Below the pieces are notes generated by a model. That model was not told the DNA's origin, did not search any database, and was given only the letters and a program-made list of their open reading frames with translations. The position numbers were made by a program, and so were the translations under genes. From positions 310,001 through 374,000 of the forward strand of contig DATAJS010000010.1 in assembly GCA_036262035.1 (NCBI GenBank): 64,000 bases of DNA, given 5' to 3'. This document shows positions 45,277 to 54,128 of the stretch, one piece after another (position 1 is the first letter of the stretch; each line of letters starts with the position of its first letter). The DNA comes from Burkholderiales bacterium. GTDB taxonomy: Bacteria > Pseudomonadota > Gammaproteobacteria > Burkholderiales > SG8-41.

Positions 45277-47286
45277 TTAGACGACGTCAGAGCGCGGGAA
45301 TCGCGCGCGGTTCCCCCCGAGGTCGCTTTCGAGCGCGCTAAACGCCGGGCCCCAGTCGCCCTGCAGCGTCTGGCGATAGATCGAAAAGCCCGGAAACCAC
45401 GGCGACGACGCGCGGTTGCGCATCCATCGCCATTCCGCGGGGGCCGGAACCAGCACGCGCGCGGTGCGGCCGGCGCACGCGGCGAGGTGCATGTTGGTGT
45501 TGCTCACGCCGATGTACTCGTCCGTGACGGCGAGGAGCGCGAGCATGTCTTCGAGGTCATCGTTCAGCGCCGACAGGTCGTGCACCGCTCGGCCGGCGGC
45601 ACGCGACAGCGTCTCCATCTCGCCGGCGCGCGGGCCGCGCTGCAGCGAGAGCAGCGTGCCGTCGACGCCCGAAAGCGCCGCGCCCAGGCGTTCGATCGGG
45701 ATCGACTTGAAGAGCACCCAGTTCGTCGAGCGCTGCTCTTCGGGCAGCGTGCCGGCGCGCCAGGTGACGCCGATGTAGGGCGGCGGTCCGAGCGCCGCGA
45801 GGCGTTCGCGAACGGCTGTGAGCTTCTCCGCCAACGGCTCGATGCGCAGGCTCTCGGGCACCGGCGGCAGGTGGATCGCGATGCGGCGTGCGTGCTCGCG
45901 CAGCGCGGCTCGGGCGAGCGCCGGATGGCGCAGCGGGCTCGCCGGATAGTCGTCACCGACGTGAGGAAGATCCGCCGCGAGCACGTACGCATCGGCACTC
46001 GGCAGTGGGGCGGTGTCGGGAATGACCTCCGACAGCACGCCGCTGCGCGCGAGCAGGTTTACCAGCTTCGCTCCGGCGCGATAGGTGAGGCGGGCGCCGC
46101 GGGCGGCGATCGCCGGCGCGTAACGCAGGAAGAAGATCTCGTCGCCGAGACCCTGCTCGCCGATGACGCAGATGTGCTTGCCTGCCACGTCGCCGAGCGC
46201 CGTCCGGGAGATCGGCACGTCCGGATTCCTTTCGCGGAACACGCGCGCTTCATGGCGATGCCGGTACTCGCGCCAGCCTTCGTGTATCGCGCCGTCGGCG
46301 AGCAGCGTCGCGGCGAGCAGCGGGCGCGTCGTCGGCGCATCGGGCGCAAGCGCGAGCGCCCGCGCGAACCAGCGCAGCGCTTCCTGGGTGCGCCCCACCT
46401 CCGCGAGACTGGTCGCCATCGATTCGACGGCCTTGGGCGAATCGGGATCGAGCGCGGCCGCGTGCGCGTAACACGCATGCGCCTCGAGGTGGCGGCCCTG
46501 GAAGCCGAGCGAGGCGCCGACCAGCCGCTGCGCGTCGGCCGATTGCGGCATGCGCGCGGCGAATTCGCGGGCGGCGCGCTCGCTCTCCGCGAACCGGCCC
46601 AGGTCCATCAGCACCGAGGCGAGATTGAAGTGCGCGAGCAGATGGTCGGGCTCGAGGCGTATGCACTCGCGGTACTGGGTTTCGGCTTCGGCGAAGCGCA
46701 GCTTGGCGTGCAGCGCGCTGCCGAGCGCGTTGCGCGCATCGGCCATCGCGGGATCGAGCGCTACCGCTTTCTCATAGCAGTCGATCGCTTCCTGCCGCCG
46801 CGCGCGGTCGCGCATGACGGTGCCGAGGTTGAACCAGACCGCGGCCGATTTCGGCGCGCGCTTGGCGAGCCGCTGCAGGATCGTTTCTGCGTCGACGAGC
46901 TTGCCGGCCAGCGCGAGCGCGCTCGCCGCCCCGATCTGGAAATGGATCTCGGCGGGCATGAGGCGTCCGGCTTTGCGGAAAGCGTCGTACGCCGCCTCGT
47001 AGCGGCCGAGCGCGATCCGGCATTGGGCGAGGTTCGCCAGCACGTGCGGGTTGTCGCGGACCGCCGCGGCCGCTCTCTCCAGGTGGATCACCGCCGCGTC
47101 GGCCGCGCCGGCCTGAAGCAGCGCGGTGCCGAGAAGGTTGTGGGCGTCGGGATGGTCGGGGACGAGCGCGAGGACCTGTCTATACAGGGCTTCGGCGCGC
47201 CCAAGGTCGCCCGCGCGGTGCGCCTGGAGCCCGGCCTCCAGCCGATTACGCACGTCCGGCGCCGCCGACGAGGGTCTGTAAGTCAT
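45277..47286 (-). CDS. TPR protein with GT9-like glycosyltransferase domain
   Basis: This 669-residue protein has about nine tetratricopeptide repeats (AHRAGDLGRAEALYRQVLALVPDHPDAHNLLG cut at each turn) followed by a C-terminal domain resembling ADP-heptose/LPS heptosyltransferases. The latter shows ICVIGEQGLGDEIFFLRYAP, IGVTWRAGTLPEEQ, and EYIGVSNTNMHLAACAGR with WRWMRNRASSPWFP. Such proteins are often in flagellin or surface glycosylation loci. ATG 47286 is taken because the TPRs start soon after it; the open frame reaches 47337. It is divergent from porin B. Confidence 0.85.
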   Translation of the reverse strand: MTYRPSSAAPDVRNRLEAGLQAHRAGDLGRAEALYRQVLALVPDHPDAHNLLGTALLQAGAADAAVIHLERAAAAVRDNPHVLANLAQCRIALGRYEAAYDAFRKAGRLMPAEIHFQIGAASALALAGKLVDAETILQRLAKRAPKSAAVWFNLGTVMRDRARRQEAIDCYEKAVALDPAMADARNALGSALHAKLRFAEAETQYRECIRLEPDHLLAHFNLASVLMDLGRFAESERAAREFAARMPQSADAQRLVGASLGFQGRHLEAHACYAHAAALDPDSPKAVESMATSLAEVGRTQEALRWFARALALAPDAPTTRPLLAATLLADGAIHEGWREYRHRHEARVFRERNPDVPISRTALGDVAGKHICVIGEQGLGDEIFFLRYAPAIAARGARLTYRAGAKLVNLLARSGVLSEVIPDTAPLPSADAYVLAADLPHVGDDYPASPLRHPALARAALREHARRIAIHLPPVPESLRIEPLAEKLTAVRERLAALGPPPYIGVTWRAGTLPEEQRSTNWVLFKSIPIERLGAALSGVDGTLLSLQRGPRAGEMETLSRAAGRAVHDLSALNDDLEDMLALLAVTDEYIGVSNTNMHLAACAGRTARVLVPAPAEWRWMRNRASSPWFPGFSIYRQTLQGDWGPAFSALESDLGGNRARFPRSDVV

Positions 47287-47598
47287 TGAAGCGTGGAGTA
47301 TTGTCCTGGGTTCAAGGAGTGTGTTGCGCGGATACAACAGGATAGCAGAAAAGCCCCGCCGAGCCGGACGGCAAATATCGCCGTTCCACTCGTACGGAGG
47401 GCCTCATGACGCCCGGTCGGGCTTTGTTGCAGGTACGCAACAAACAGGCGCGAAAGCGGGCCGAAAAATCACAAACTTGTTGAGGGCTCTTAAAGCCGCT
47501 TGGCATACTGCGCTCAACTTCCGCGTTCAGGGGGAGTAAACGCGTCGGAGCTCTCGCCGCCGCGTCGGTTGTCGAAAAACACATCACAGGAGATTGTT
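47287..47598. other. 312-base divergent regulatory region upstream of porin B
   Basis: This gap holds no gene. It contains two inverted repeats with the same half-site: TGTTG...CAACA (47322-47339) and TTTGTTGC...GCAACAAA (47423-47444, perfect 8-base arms). It also carries a sigma-70-like promoter at 47480-47509 reading into porin B, and the AGGAG ribosome site. The repeats are operator candidates for porin B or for the TPR-glycosyltransferase gene in the other direction. Confidence 0.5.
47480..47509 (+). promoter_or_regulatory. Sigma-70-like promoter for porin B
   Basis: TTGAGG (47480-47485) and CATACT (47504-47509) are spaced by 18 bases, each matching four of six consensus positions. The start codon lies 90 bases downstream, so the mRNA would have a leader of about 80 bases. 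Confidence 0.42.
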
Positions 47599-48783
47599 AT
47601 GCAGAAGAAATTGCTGGCGGTAGCGCTGGCGGGCGCGTTCGGCGCACCCGCGGTCGCCCTGGCCCAGTCGAGCACGGTTCAGGTGTTCGGCACGCTGTAC
47701 GTCGAATACACCGTGCGTGCCGATCAGGGCAACTCGAGCGCTGCGGGTAACCCCTCGCGTTCGAACGCGGACTTCATCCAGACCCCCGGCAGCGAGATCG
47801 GCTTCAAGGGCGAGGAAAAGCTCGGCGGCGGTCTGTCGGCGTGGTTCCAGTGCGCGAGCACGGCCGATCCCCGCGGCCAGAGCCAGAACGGCTGGTGCGG
47901 CCGTAACAGCGCGCTCGGCTTCAAGGGCGGCTTCGGTAACGTGTTCATCGGTAACTGGGACACGCCGTTCAAGCGCACGATCAGCCCGACCGTCGTCGGC
48001 GGCAACGACACCGGCATCTTCGGTACCGCGTTCCTGCTGACCGCGGATTCGACGACCGACGCCGTCGGCGCGAACCGCCTGAACTTCAAGAAGCGCCAGA
48101 ACAACCTGATCACCTACGACAGCCCGACGTTCGCCGGCTTCCAGGTGATGGCGGCCTTCACGTCGTCGGGCCCGTCGACCGGCACGCTCGAAGCGGCGAC
48201 GAACAACAAGCCGCGCGTCCTGTCGATCGGCGGCCAGTACTCGGCCGGCCCGCTGTACGTCTCGGCCGGTTTCGAGCAGCATCGCGACTACGCAGGCGCG
48301 GGCGGCCCGGACAGCAGCAAGGACAACGGCTGGCACGTCGGTGCGGCGTACACCTGGGGTCCGGTGCGCTTCGGCGGTCAGTACACCGAGCAGCGCTTCG
48401 ACACCGTCGCGGGTGACGTCAAGGCGAAAGCCTGGCACGTCGGCGTGGACTGGAACATCGTCGGACCGCACGGTCTGCGTGCCGCGTTCACGCAAGCGCG
48501 TGACATGAGCGGTCCCGCGGGCTTCGCCGGCGTCAACGGTTCGTTCGTCGGCGGCGCGGCTTCGGGCGCGGGCTATCGTCCCGCTCCGGGCAACGACACC
48601 GGCGCGGACATGTTCCAGATCCGCTACGTGTACACGTTCAGCAAGCGCACCGAGTTCACCGCCGGTTACGTTCGCCTGAACAACGACAACAACGCCGGCT
48701 ACCGCCTCGGCGGCCTCGGCGCGTCGATCCAGAACGGTCAGAACGAGGACGCCTTCGCGTTCGCGGTTCGCCACACGTTCTAA
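47599..48783 (+). CDS. Trimeric outer-membrane porin B
   Basis: This 394-residue porin has a signal peptide (KKLLAVALAGAFGAPAVALA), then SSTVQVFGTLYVEYTVRAD, LGGGLSAWFQC and the final FAVRHTF. It passes small solutes across the outer membrane as a 16-strand trimer. AGGAG stands six bases before the ATG. It matches porin A in most blocks; differences cluster around the ARDM loop (SGPAGFAGVNGSF here) and a deletion near QRFDTVAG. It is followed by a strong terminator, so it is a single-gene transcript. The copy in opposite orientation at 29551 makes a long inverted repeat. Confidence 0.95.
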   Translation: MQKKLLAVALAGAFGAPAVALAQSSTVQVFGTLYVEYTVRADQGNSSAAGNPSRSNADFIQTPGSEIGFKGEEKLGGGLSAWFQCASTADPRGQSQNGWCGRNSALGFKGGFGNVFIGNWDTPFKRTISPTVVGGNDTGIFGTAFLLTADSTTDAVGANRLNFKKRQNNLITYDSPTFAGFQVMAAFTSSGPSTGTLEAATNNKPRVLSIGGQYSAGPLYVSAGFEQHRDYAGAGGPDSSKDNGWHVGAAYTWGPVRFGGQYTEQRFDTVAGDVKAKAWHVGVDWNIVGPHGLRAAFTQARDMSGPAGFAGVNGSFVGGAASGAGYRPAPGNDTGADMFQIRYVYTFSKRTEFTAGYVRLNNDNNAGYRLGGLGASIQNGQNEDAFAFAVRHTF

Positions 48784-48803
48784 TCGCTGTAGTCGGGTTG
48801 AAA

Positions 48804-48831
48804 ACGGGCGCTTCGGCGCCCGTTTTTTTTT
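48804..48831 (+). terminator. Intrinsic terminator of porin B
   Basis: ACGGGCGC, the stable loop TTCG and GCGCCCGT are followed by a run of nine T. On the other strand the stem is followed by TTTTCAA, so it may also stop minus-strand transcription. A second hairpin, AGAGCCGC-TT-GCGGCTCT (48843-48860), lies next to it at the end of the opposite gene. Confidence 0.93.
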
Positions 48832-48869
48832 GCCCGCACACCAGAGCCGCTTGCGGCTCTTGTTCGTTT

Positions 48870-51008
48870 CTACGCCAGGATTTTCAGATACAGCGCTTCG
48901 AGCGCGCGCGTGAAGGCGGGCGAGTCGAAGAGCGGCGCCGAGTCGCGCGCTGCGGTGAGTCTCGCGCGCGTCGCCCGCATGAGATCCGCATCGCGCGCGA
49001 GGCGCAGCGCGAGCGCTTCGTACTCTTCGAGCGTGTCCGCGACGAGATCGTCGAGACCGCAGCTTTGCAGGAGGCTCGCCGACACGCGCGCGGCGAAGGT
49101 CGCCCCGCGCAACGCGACCAGCGGGCAACCTTCCCACAGCGCGTCGCTGCCCGTGGTGTGCGAGGTGTACGGAAACGTGTCGAGCGCGAGGTCGGCCGCT
49201 CGATAACGAGCGAGATGCTCGATCACCGGCACGCGCGGCGCGATGATCACGCGCTCGCGTGAGACGCCGCGGCTTTCCGCGTATGCGATCAGGTTCGCGC
49301 TCGCCCAGCGATTGTCGTCGAGCAGCCACAGCACGCTGCCGGGCAGCGCGCGCAGCAGCGACAGCCAGCGCTCGTAAATCGGCGGAGTGATCTTCACCGA
49401 TTGGTTGAAGCAGCAGAGCACGAACGCGTCGTCCGGCAGTCCGTATTCCGCCCGCGTGCGCGGCTCGGGTGCGGCGCGCTTACGGTCGTTCGCCTGATAG
49501 CAATGCGGCATGCGCAGGACGCGCTCGGCGTAAAAGCGCTCGTCCGATGCCGGGACGATATTCCCGTCCGCGATCACGTAGTCGATGAACGGCGCACCCA
49601 TCGGCCCGGGATAGCCGAGCCATTCGACCTGTATCGCACACGGGCGTTTCGCCATCACCGCGAGGCGATCGCCCGCGGTATAACCCTTGATGTCGATCAG
49701 GATGTCGAGATCGTCTTCGCGGATGCGCTTCTCGACCGCGTCGTTCGGATCCCAGGCGACGTCGACGAAATGCTCGAAGGCGCCGGCGAGGCGCGCGCGC
49801 ATCGCGCTGCCGTCGTCCGGTCCGTAGGAGTATGCGAAGACTTCGAACCGCTCGCGATCGTGAAGCTCGAAGGTCTCGACCGCGAGGCACGGCACCGGAT
49901 GCTGATGGAAATCACCAGAGAAGTAGCCGATGCGCACGCGCTCGTCCGGTGCACGGCGGCGCCGCGCCGGTCCGGCGACCGTCGGCGGATAGCTCGTCGC
50001 GACCCAGCGCTGCGTGTAATCGAGCTGCTCCGCGGGCGTGGTGTCCTCCGGAAGCAGCCACAGCGGACTGCCCAGGCGCGAGGACGTCGGCAACCGCGCT
50101 TTCATCTGTGCCCACAGCGGCGACCATTTCTCGAAGTCGCACTGACGGTGCGCGACGTGCACGAGCGTGGCGAGCGCGAGGTCGTCGCCGGTGCTCGCGT
50201 AGCCGGCTTCGAGCGAGGCGGCCGCGAGATCGAGATCGCCGCGCACGTGATGGATCTGGGCGCTGAGGATATAGGGCCCGGCGCGCTTTGCGTCGAGGGC
50301 GAGCGCGCGGCGCGCGAGATCGAGCGCGCGGTCCGTGTCGCCTTTCTGGAAGACAGCCTCGGCGAGCGCTTCGGTCGCGTCCGCGTTGGCGGGCTGAGAT
50401 TCGACGACGCGCTCGAGCTCGGCCGCGGCCTGCGGGTAGCGTCCGAGCGCGAGGTACGCCGCGGCGAGCCGCTCGCGCGCTTCCATGTGTGCCGGCGCGC
50501 GCGACAGCGCGCGTTCGAACCACGCGCACGCCAGCGCAGCTTCGCCGCGCGACATGTCGACGACGCCGAGGTTGTACAGCGTGTCGGGATCTTCGGGCAG
50601 ACGCCGCAGGACCGCTTCGAACGCCTGCCGCGCTTCGGCCCAGTTGCCCAGCGTGCCTTGCGCGTGGCCGAGGCGCATCAGCACCGAGGGTGGCGCGCCC
50701 GGTATCGCCGCCGCGGACGTGAGCGCCCGCACCGCCGCAGCGTGATCGCCGCGCATGAAGTGTGCGACGCCGAGCTGCTCGAGCGCCGCGCCGTGCGCCG
50801 GCGCCGCGGCGACCGCGCGCTCGAGCAGCGAAGCGGCTTCGTTGGCATCGCCCGCCATCAGGCGTGCCGCACCGAGCATCCACAGCGCATCCGGATTGCG
50901 CGGCGCGCGGCTCAGCACCTCTTCGCACAAGCGCGCCGCGGCCGGCGCGTCGCCGTTCGCGAGATGCTGATGGGCCTGACTTAACTTGCGCTGTGCGGAG
51001 GCTGACAT
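48870..51008 (-). CDS. TPR O-GlcNAc-transferase-like glycosyltransferase (GT41)
   Basis: This 712-residue protein combines about nine TPRs (1-330) with a GT41 (SPINDLY/OGT) catalytic domain. GT41 marks are RIGYFSGDFHQHPV, DILIDIKGYTAGDR, QVEWLGYPGPMGAPFIDYVIAD, CCFNQSVKITPPIYERWLSLL split at NQSVK, and DTFPYTSHTTGSDALWEGCP followed by the VSASLLQSCGL segment. OGT enzymes add GlcNAc or fucose to Ser/Thr of proteins; bacterial ones modify surface or cytosolic proteins, often EF-P or adhesins. It is divergent from mgtE, and a promoter-like pair lies upstream. Confidence 0.9.
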   Translation of the reverse strand: MSASAQRKLSQAHQHLANGDAPAAARLCEEVLSRAPRNPDALWMLGAARLMAGDANEAASLLERAVAAAPAHGAALEQLGVAHFMRGDHAAAVRALTSAAAIPGAPPSVLMRLGHAQGTLGNWAEARQAFEAVLRRLPEDPDTLYNLGVVDMSRGEAALACAWFERALSRAPAHMEARERLAAAYLALGRYPQAAAELERVVESQPANADATEALAEAVFQKGDTDRALDLARRALALDAKRAGPYILSAQIHHVRGDLDLAAASLEAGYASTGDDLALATLVHVAHRQCDFEKWSPLWAQMKARLPTSSRLGSPLWLLPEDTTPAEQLDYTQRWVATSYPPTVAGPARRRRAPDERVRIGYFSGDFHQHPVPCLAVETFELHDRERFEVFAYSYGPDDGSAMRARLAGAFEHFVDVAWDPNDAVEKRIREDDLDILIDIKGYTAGDRLAVMAKRPCAIQVEWLGYPGPMGAPFIDYVIADGNIVPASDERFYAERVLRMPHCYQANDRKRAAPEPRTRAEYGLPDDAFVLCCFNQSVKITPPIYERWLSLLRALPGSVLWLLDDNRWASANLIAYAESRGVSRERVIIAPRVPVIEHLARYRAADLALDTFPYTSHTTGSDALWEGCPLVALRGATFAARVSASLLQSCGLDDLVADTLEEYEALALRLARDADLMRATRARLTAARDSAPLFDSPAFTRALEALYLKILA

Positions 51009-51043
51009 TCGGTGAGAGGCTCGCGGCCTCGAAGGGACGCTCC

Positions 51044-51073
51044 TATATACGCGAAGAACCCTCGCACTTACAA
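51044..51073 (-). promoter_or_regulatory. Sigma-70-like promoter for the GT41 gene
   Basis: On the minus strand TTGTAA (51073-51068) and TATATA (51049-51044) are 18 bases apart. Transcription would start near 51037, about 29 bases before the ATG. Both hexamers match four of six consensus bases. Confidence 0.45.
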
Positions 51074-51143
51074 TACCGGGCCTTCACGGCTTTTCATAAA
51101 CCCGCACCCGGGTATCGAAGGCGGTCGCGGGAAGTCGCTTCCA

Positions 51144-52580
51144 ATGGAACAGCGGGACACTATCCATCTGCGGGAGCAGCTGCTGCAGCAGGTCACCGAG
51201 ATGCTGCGCAGGCACAGGGAAGACGAGGAGCTCGCGCAGCGCGATCACCGGCCGCCGCGCGAGCGCGTCGAGAACCTCGTGCACGCGCGCGACTTGGAAA
51301 CCCTGCAGCGCGAGCTCGAGCGGCTCCACCCCGCCGACGTCGCGTACATCCTCGAAGCGCTGCCGCTCGACGAACGCCTGATCGTCTGGGACCTCGTCAA
51401 GGCCGAGCGCGACGGCGAGATCCTGCTCGAAGTGTCCGACGCGGTGCGCGAGACGCTCATCGAGAGCATGGACGAGGAAGAGCTCGTCGCCGCGACCGGG
51501 CAGCTCGACACCGACGAGATCGCGGACCTCGCACCCGATCTTCCGCGCGAAGTCATACAGGACGTCTTCAAGTCGCTCGACGTCGAAGAGCGCGAGCAGC
51601 TGCGCGCCGCCATGTCGTACGCGGAGGATTCGGTGGGCGCGCTGATGGACTTCGACATGATCGAAGTGCGCCAGGACGTGACGCTCGAAGTCGTCCTGCG
51701 CTATCTGCGCCGGCTCGACGAGATGCCCGATCACACCGACCAGCTCTTCGTCGTCGACCGCGAAGGGACGCTCAAGGGGCTGCTGCCGGTCAATCGCATC
51801 CTCGTCACTCCGCCCGAGACGCTGGTCTCGGACGTGATGCTGCACGAGTTCGTCGAGTTCAACGCCGCCGAGAACGCGGAGGAGGCGGCCAAGGCGTTCG
51901 AACGATACGACCTGGTTTCGGCTCCGGTGGTCGACGACGACAGGCGCCTCGTCGGCCGCATGACGGTGAACGCGATCGTCGACTTCATCCGGGAAGCGCA
52001 GGACATCGAAAAGCTGTCGGCCGGCGGCCTGCGCGAGGACGAGGACCTCTTCGCCTCGGTCTGGAAGAGCGTGAAGAACCGCTGGACGTGGCTCGCGGTG
52101 AACCTCGTCACGGCTTTCATCGCCTCGCGCGTGATCGGCGTGTTCGAGCAGTCGATCGCGCACCTCGTCGCGCTCGCCGCGCTGATGCCCATCATCGCGG
52201 GCATCGGCGGAAACTCGGGCAACCAGACGATCACGATGATCGTGCGCGCGCTCGCGATCGGACAAATCACCCGGGACAACGCCCGCAAGCTCTTCATGAA
52301 GGAGATCGGGGTGTCGGTGCTGAACGGCCTGATCTGGGGCAGCGTCGTGGGCCTCTTCGCGTTCCTGATCTACCACAACTGGCAGCTCGGCCTGGTGATG
52401 ACGGCGGCGATGCTCCTCAACCTGCTGCTCGCGGCAGTCATGGGCGTGGCCATTCCCCTGCTCATGGAAAAGCTGGGGCGCGACCCCGCGCTGGGGTCGA
52501 GCGTCATGATCACGGCCATCACCGACAGCGGCGGATTCTTCATCTTCCTGGGGCTTGCCACGATATTCCTCGTGCGTTGA
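51144..52580 (+). CDS. mgtE: Magnesium transporter MgtE
   Basis: This 478-residue Mg2+ channel/transporter has the cytosolic N domain (HPADVAYILEALPLDERLIVWDLV, about 45-160), a CBS pair (about 160-290; VTLEVVLRYLRRLD, LPVNRILVTPPE) and five membrane helices from about 310. The ion-pore motif is GIGGNSGNQT. Length is typical. It is divergent from the GT41 gene and precedes the sigma gene by 79 bases. No Mg riboswitch that I can recognise lies upstream. Confidence 0.96.
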   Translation: MEQRDTIHLREQLLQQVTEMLRRHREDEELAQRDHRPPRERVENLVHARDLETLQRELERLHPADVAYILEALPLDERLIVWDLVKAERDGEILLEVSDAVRETLIESMDEEELVAATGQLDTDEIADLAPDLPREVIQDVFKSLDVEEREQLRAAMSYAEDSVGALMDFDMIEVRQDVTLEVVLRYLRRLDEMPDHTDQLFVVDREGTLKGLLPVNRILVTPPETLVSDVMLHEFVEFNAAENAEEAAKAFERYDLVSAPVVDDDRRLVGRMTVNAIVDFIREAQDIEKLSAGGLREDEDLFASVWKSVKNRWTWLAVNLVTAFIASRVIGVFEQSIAHLVALAALMPIIAGIGGNSGNQTITMIVRALAIGQITRDNARKLFMKEIGVSVLNGLIWGSVVGLFAFLIYHNWQLGLVMTAAMLLNLLLAAVMGVAIPLLMEKLGRDPALGSSVMITAITDSGGFFIFLGLATIFLVR

Positions 52581-52601
52581 GGAACTACGCTATTCCGGAC
52601 T

Positions 52602-52627
52602 GGAATAAAGTTTTCATAAGCTCTGTT
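52602..52627 (+). promoter_or_regulatory. Possible ECF-type promoter of the sigma/anti-sigma pair
   Basis: GGAATAAAG (from 52602) resembles the GGAA-type -35 of ECF sigma factors. TGTT (52624-52627) falls 17 bases after GGAAT, the spacing used by ECF promoters. TATTCC (52591-52596) faces GGAATA (52602-52607) as an inverted repeat over the -35. Autoregulation by the encoded sigma factor is the idea; it is unproven. Confidence 0.4.
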
Positions 52628-52659
52628 GGCTCGCGGTAAACCGGCTCAAGGAAGGCTTT

Positions 52660-53166
52660 TTGAACGAGTTCAGCGCACGCGTCCACGAGCTGATCCCCCG
52701 CTTGCGCCGCTACGCCCGTGCCCTGACCGGGGAGCGCAGCGCGGCCGACGACCTCGTGCAGGACACGCTCGAGCGCGCGTGGAACAAGCTCCACCTCTGG
52801 CGCGACGGCAGCGACCTGAGGGCGTGGCTTTTTACGATCATGCACAACGTACACGTGAACCAGGTCCGCTCCCGCATGGCGGCAGCCACGGTGCCCCTCG
52901 ACGAGGCCGCCGAGGCGCCGGTGCGCCCGACGCAGACCGATATGCTCGAAGTGCGCGACATCGACGCGGCGCTGCAGCAGCTGTCGCTGGAGCAGCGGCA
53001 GGTTCTGCTCCTCGTCGCGGTAGAGCGCATGTCGTACGAGGAGACCGCCCGCACGCTCGGCATACCGATAGGCACCGTGATGTCGCGGCTCGCGCGCGGA
53101 CGCGATCGTCTGCGCGTCGTGCTCGGCGGCGAATCGGCCGTATCGGGTCTGAAGGTCGTGAAATGA
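52660..53166 (+). CDS. ECF RNA polymerase sigma factor
   Basis: This 168-residue sigma factor has region 2 (RRYARALTGERSAADDLVQDTLERAW with the aromatic-rich LHLWRDGSDLRAWLFTIMHN following) and region 4 (LSLEQRQVLLLVAVERMSYEETARTLG, cut at ERMSY, and IPIGTVMSRLARGRDRL). Regions 1 and 3 are absent, as in extracytoplasmic-function factors. The start is TTG 52660 with AGGAAGG five bases upstream. The anti-sigma ATG overlaps its stop (ATGA). The stress it answers is unknown. Confidence 0.94.
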   Translation: MNEFSARVHELIPRLRRYARALTGERSAADDLVQDTLERAWNKLHLWRDGSDLRAWLFTIMHNVHVNQVRSRMAAATVPLDEAAEAPVRPTQTDMLEVRDIDAALQQLSLEQRQVLLLVAVERMSYEETARTLGIPIGTVMSRLARGRDRLRVVLGGESAVSGLKVVK

Positions 53167-53924
53167 GCAGACCCAACGTCAGCGAAGCCGATCTGCACGC
53201 TTACCTCGACGGTGAGCTGCCGGCGGCCCAGCGCGCCTATGTCGAAGCCGAGGTCGCGGCCGATCCGCAGCTCGCCGAGCGCGTCGCGCGCTACAGCGCG
53301 CTCAACGAGGCCTTGAGGGCGCACTACGATCCGGTGATCGAAGAGCCGGTACCCGAGCGGTTCCGCACCAGCGCACCGCGCACGCGGTGGCACCGAAGCC
53401 TCAAGTACGCGGCGGCGTTGCTGTGGTTCGCGCTCGGCGGCGCCGCGGGCTGGCAGATACACGGCATACAGTCCCGCGAAGATCGCGCCGCTGCGCCGAT
53501 ATGGGCGAAGCGCGCCGCGGTCGCCCACGTCGTCTACGCACCGGAAGTCCGGCATCCCGTCGAAGTCGGCGCGGACCAGGAAGCCCACCTCGTCGCGTGG
53601 CTCTCGAAGCGCCTCGGCGCTCCGCTGCGCATTCCGAAACTCGGCGGCATCGGCTACAGCCTGGTCGGCGGCCGTCTGCTGCCCGGCGAGCAGGGACCTG
53701 CGGCGCAGTTCATGTACCAGGACGCGCAGGGCCAGCGGCTCACGCTGTACGTGCGCAGCAATCGCGAGCACAGCCGCGAGACCGCCTTCCGCTTCGCGCA
53801 GGACGGCAACGTGCGCATCTTCTACTGGATCGATCGCGGCCTCGGTCTCGCGCTATCGGGCGAGATCGAGAAGGACGAGCTCCTGCGCGTCGCGACTTCG
53901 GTCTACCAGCAGCTCAATCCCTGA
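53163..53924 (+). CDS. Transmembrane anti-sigma factor
   Basis: This 253-residue protein has an N-terminal cytosolic sigma-binding part (SEADLHAYLDGELPAAQRAYVEAEV), one membrane helix (KYAAALLWFALGGAAGWQI, about 80-98) and a periplasmic C-terminal domain with LVAWLSKRLGAPLRIPKLG and FRFAQDGNVRIFYWID. It resembles the PrtR/ChrR-like transmembrane regulators without a zinc-binding His-Cys motif. It holds the sigma factor encoded just before it inactive until a periplasmic signal. The start overlaps the sigma stop by four bases. Confidence 0.9.
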   Translation: MSRPNVSEADLHAYLDGELPAAQRAYVEAEVAADPQLAERVARYSALNEALRAHYDPVIEEPVPERFRTSAPRTRWHRSLKYAAALLWFALGGAAGWQIHGIQSREDRAAAPIWAKRAAVAHVVYAPEVRHPVEVGADQEAHLVAWLSKRLGAPLRIPKLGGIGYSLVGGRLLPGEQGPAAQFMYQDAQGQRLTLYVRSNREHSRETAFRFAQDGNVRIFYWIDRGLGLALSGEIEKDELLRVATSVYQQLNP

Positions 53925-53935
53925 GGCTTCCGGTT

Positions 53936-53968
53936 CCTTATATAAGGAGCCCGGCTTCTTATATAAGA
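53936..53968. repeat. Two TATA-type palindromes 21 bp apart
   Basis: CCTTATATAAGG (53936-53947) and TCTTATATAAGA (53957-53968) are both perfect 12-base palindromes with the same core CTTATATAAG. Their centres are 21 bases apart, two helical turns, so a protein could bind both on one face. They begin 12 bases after the anti-sigma stop. Confidence 0.6.
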
Positions 53969-53973
53969 GGCGC

Positions 53974-54004
53974 CACGGGCCGCACGCAGCGTGCCCGTTT
54001 CTTT
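53974..54004 (+). terminator. Terminator of the sigma/anti-sigma operon
   Basis: A stem formed by ACGG..GCACGC and GCGTGCCCGT with a three-base bulge is followed by TTTCTTT. It lies 50 bases after the anti-sigma stop. The bulge makes it weaker than the porin terminator. Confidence 0.55.
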
Positions 54005-54089
54005 GGGCGCGCGAACGATGCCGGCGGGAGATCTGCCGAGGTAACTGAACTGCGGGGGGCACTGCGGAGGTACTGCGGGAGGCGGGGAG

Positions 54090-54118
54090 GCGGGGGCCGG
54101 GGGTTACCCGGCCCCCGC
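54090..54118. terminator. Strong 12-bp GC hairpin after the Lys/Ala peptide gene
   Basis: GCGGGGGCCGGG (54090-54101) pairs perfectly with CCCGGCCCCCGC (54107-54118) across five bases. It begins 11 bases after the peptide stop on the minus strand and should block transcription or decay. No T run follows. ACTGCGG occurs three times between 54049 and 54079, another small local repeat. Confidence 0.6.
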
Positions 54119-54128
54119 TTACTGCTTA

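Noticed and set aside
47287-47598. tRNA or small RNA gene in the porin B upstream gap
   Set aside because: No cloverleaf arms or T-loop GTTCRA context could be found; the region reads as promoter DNA.
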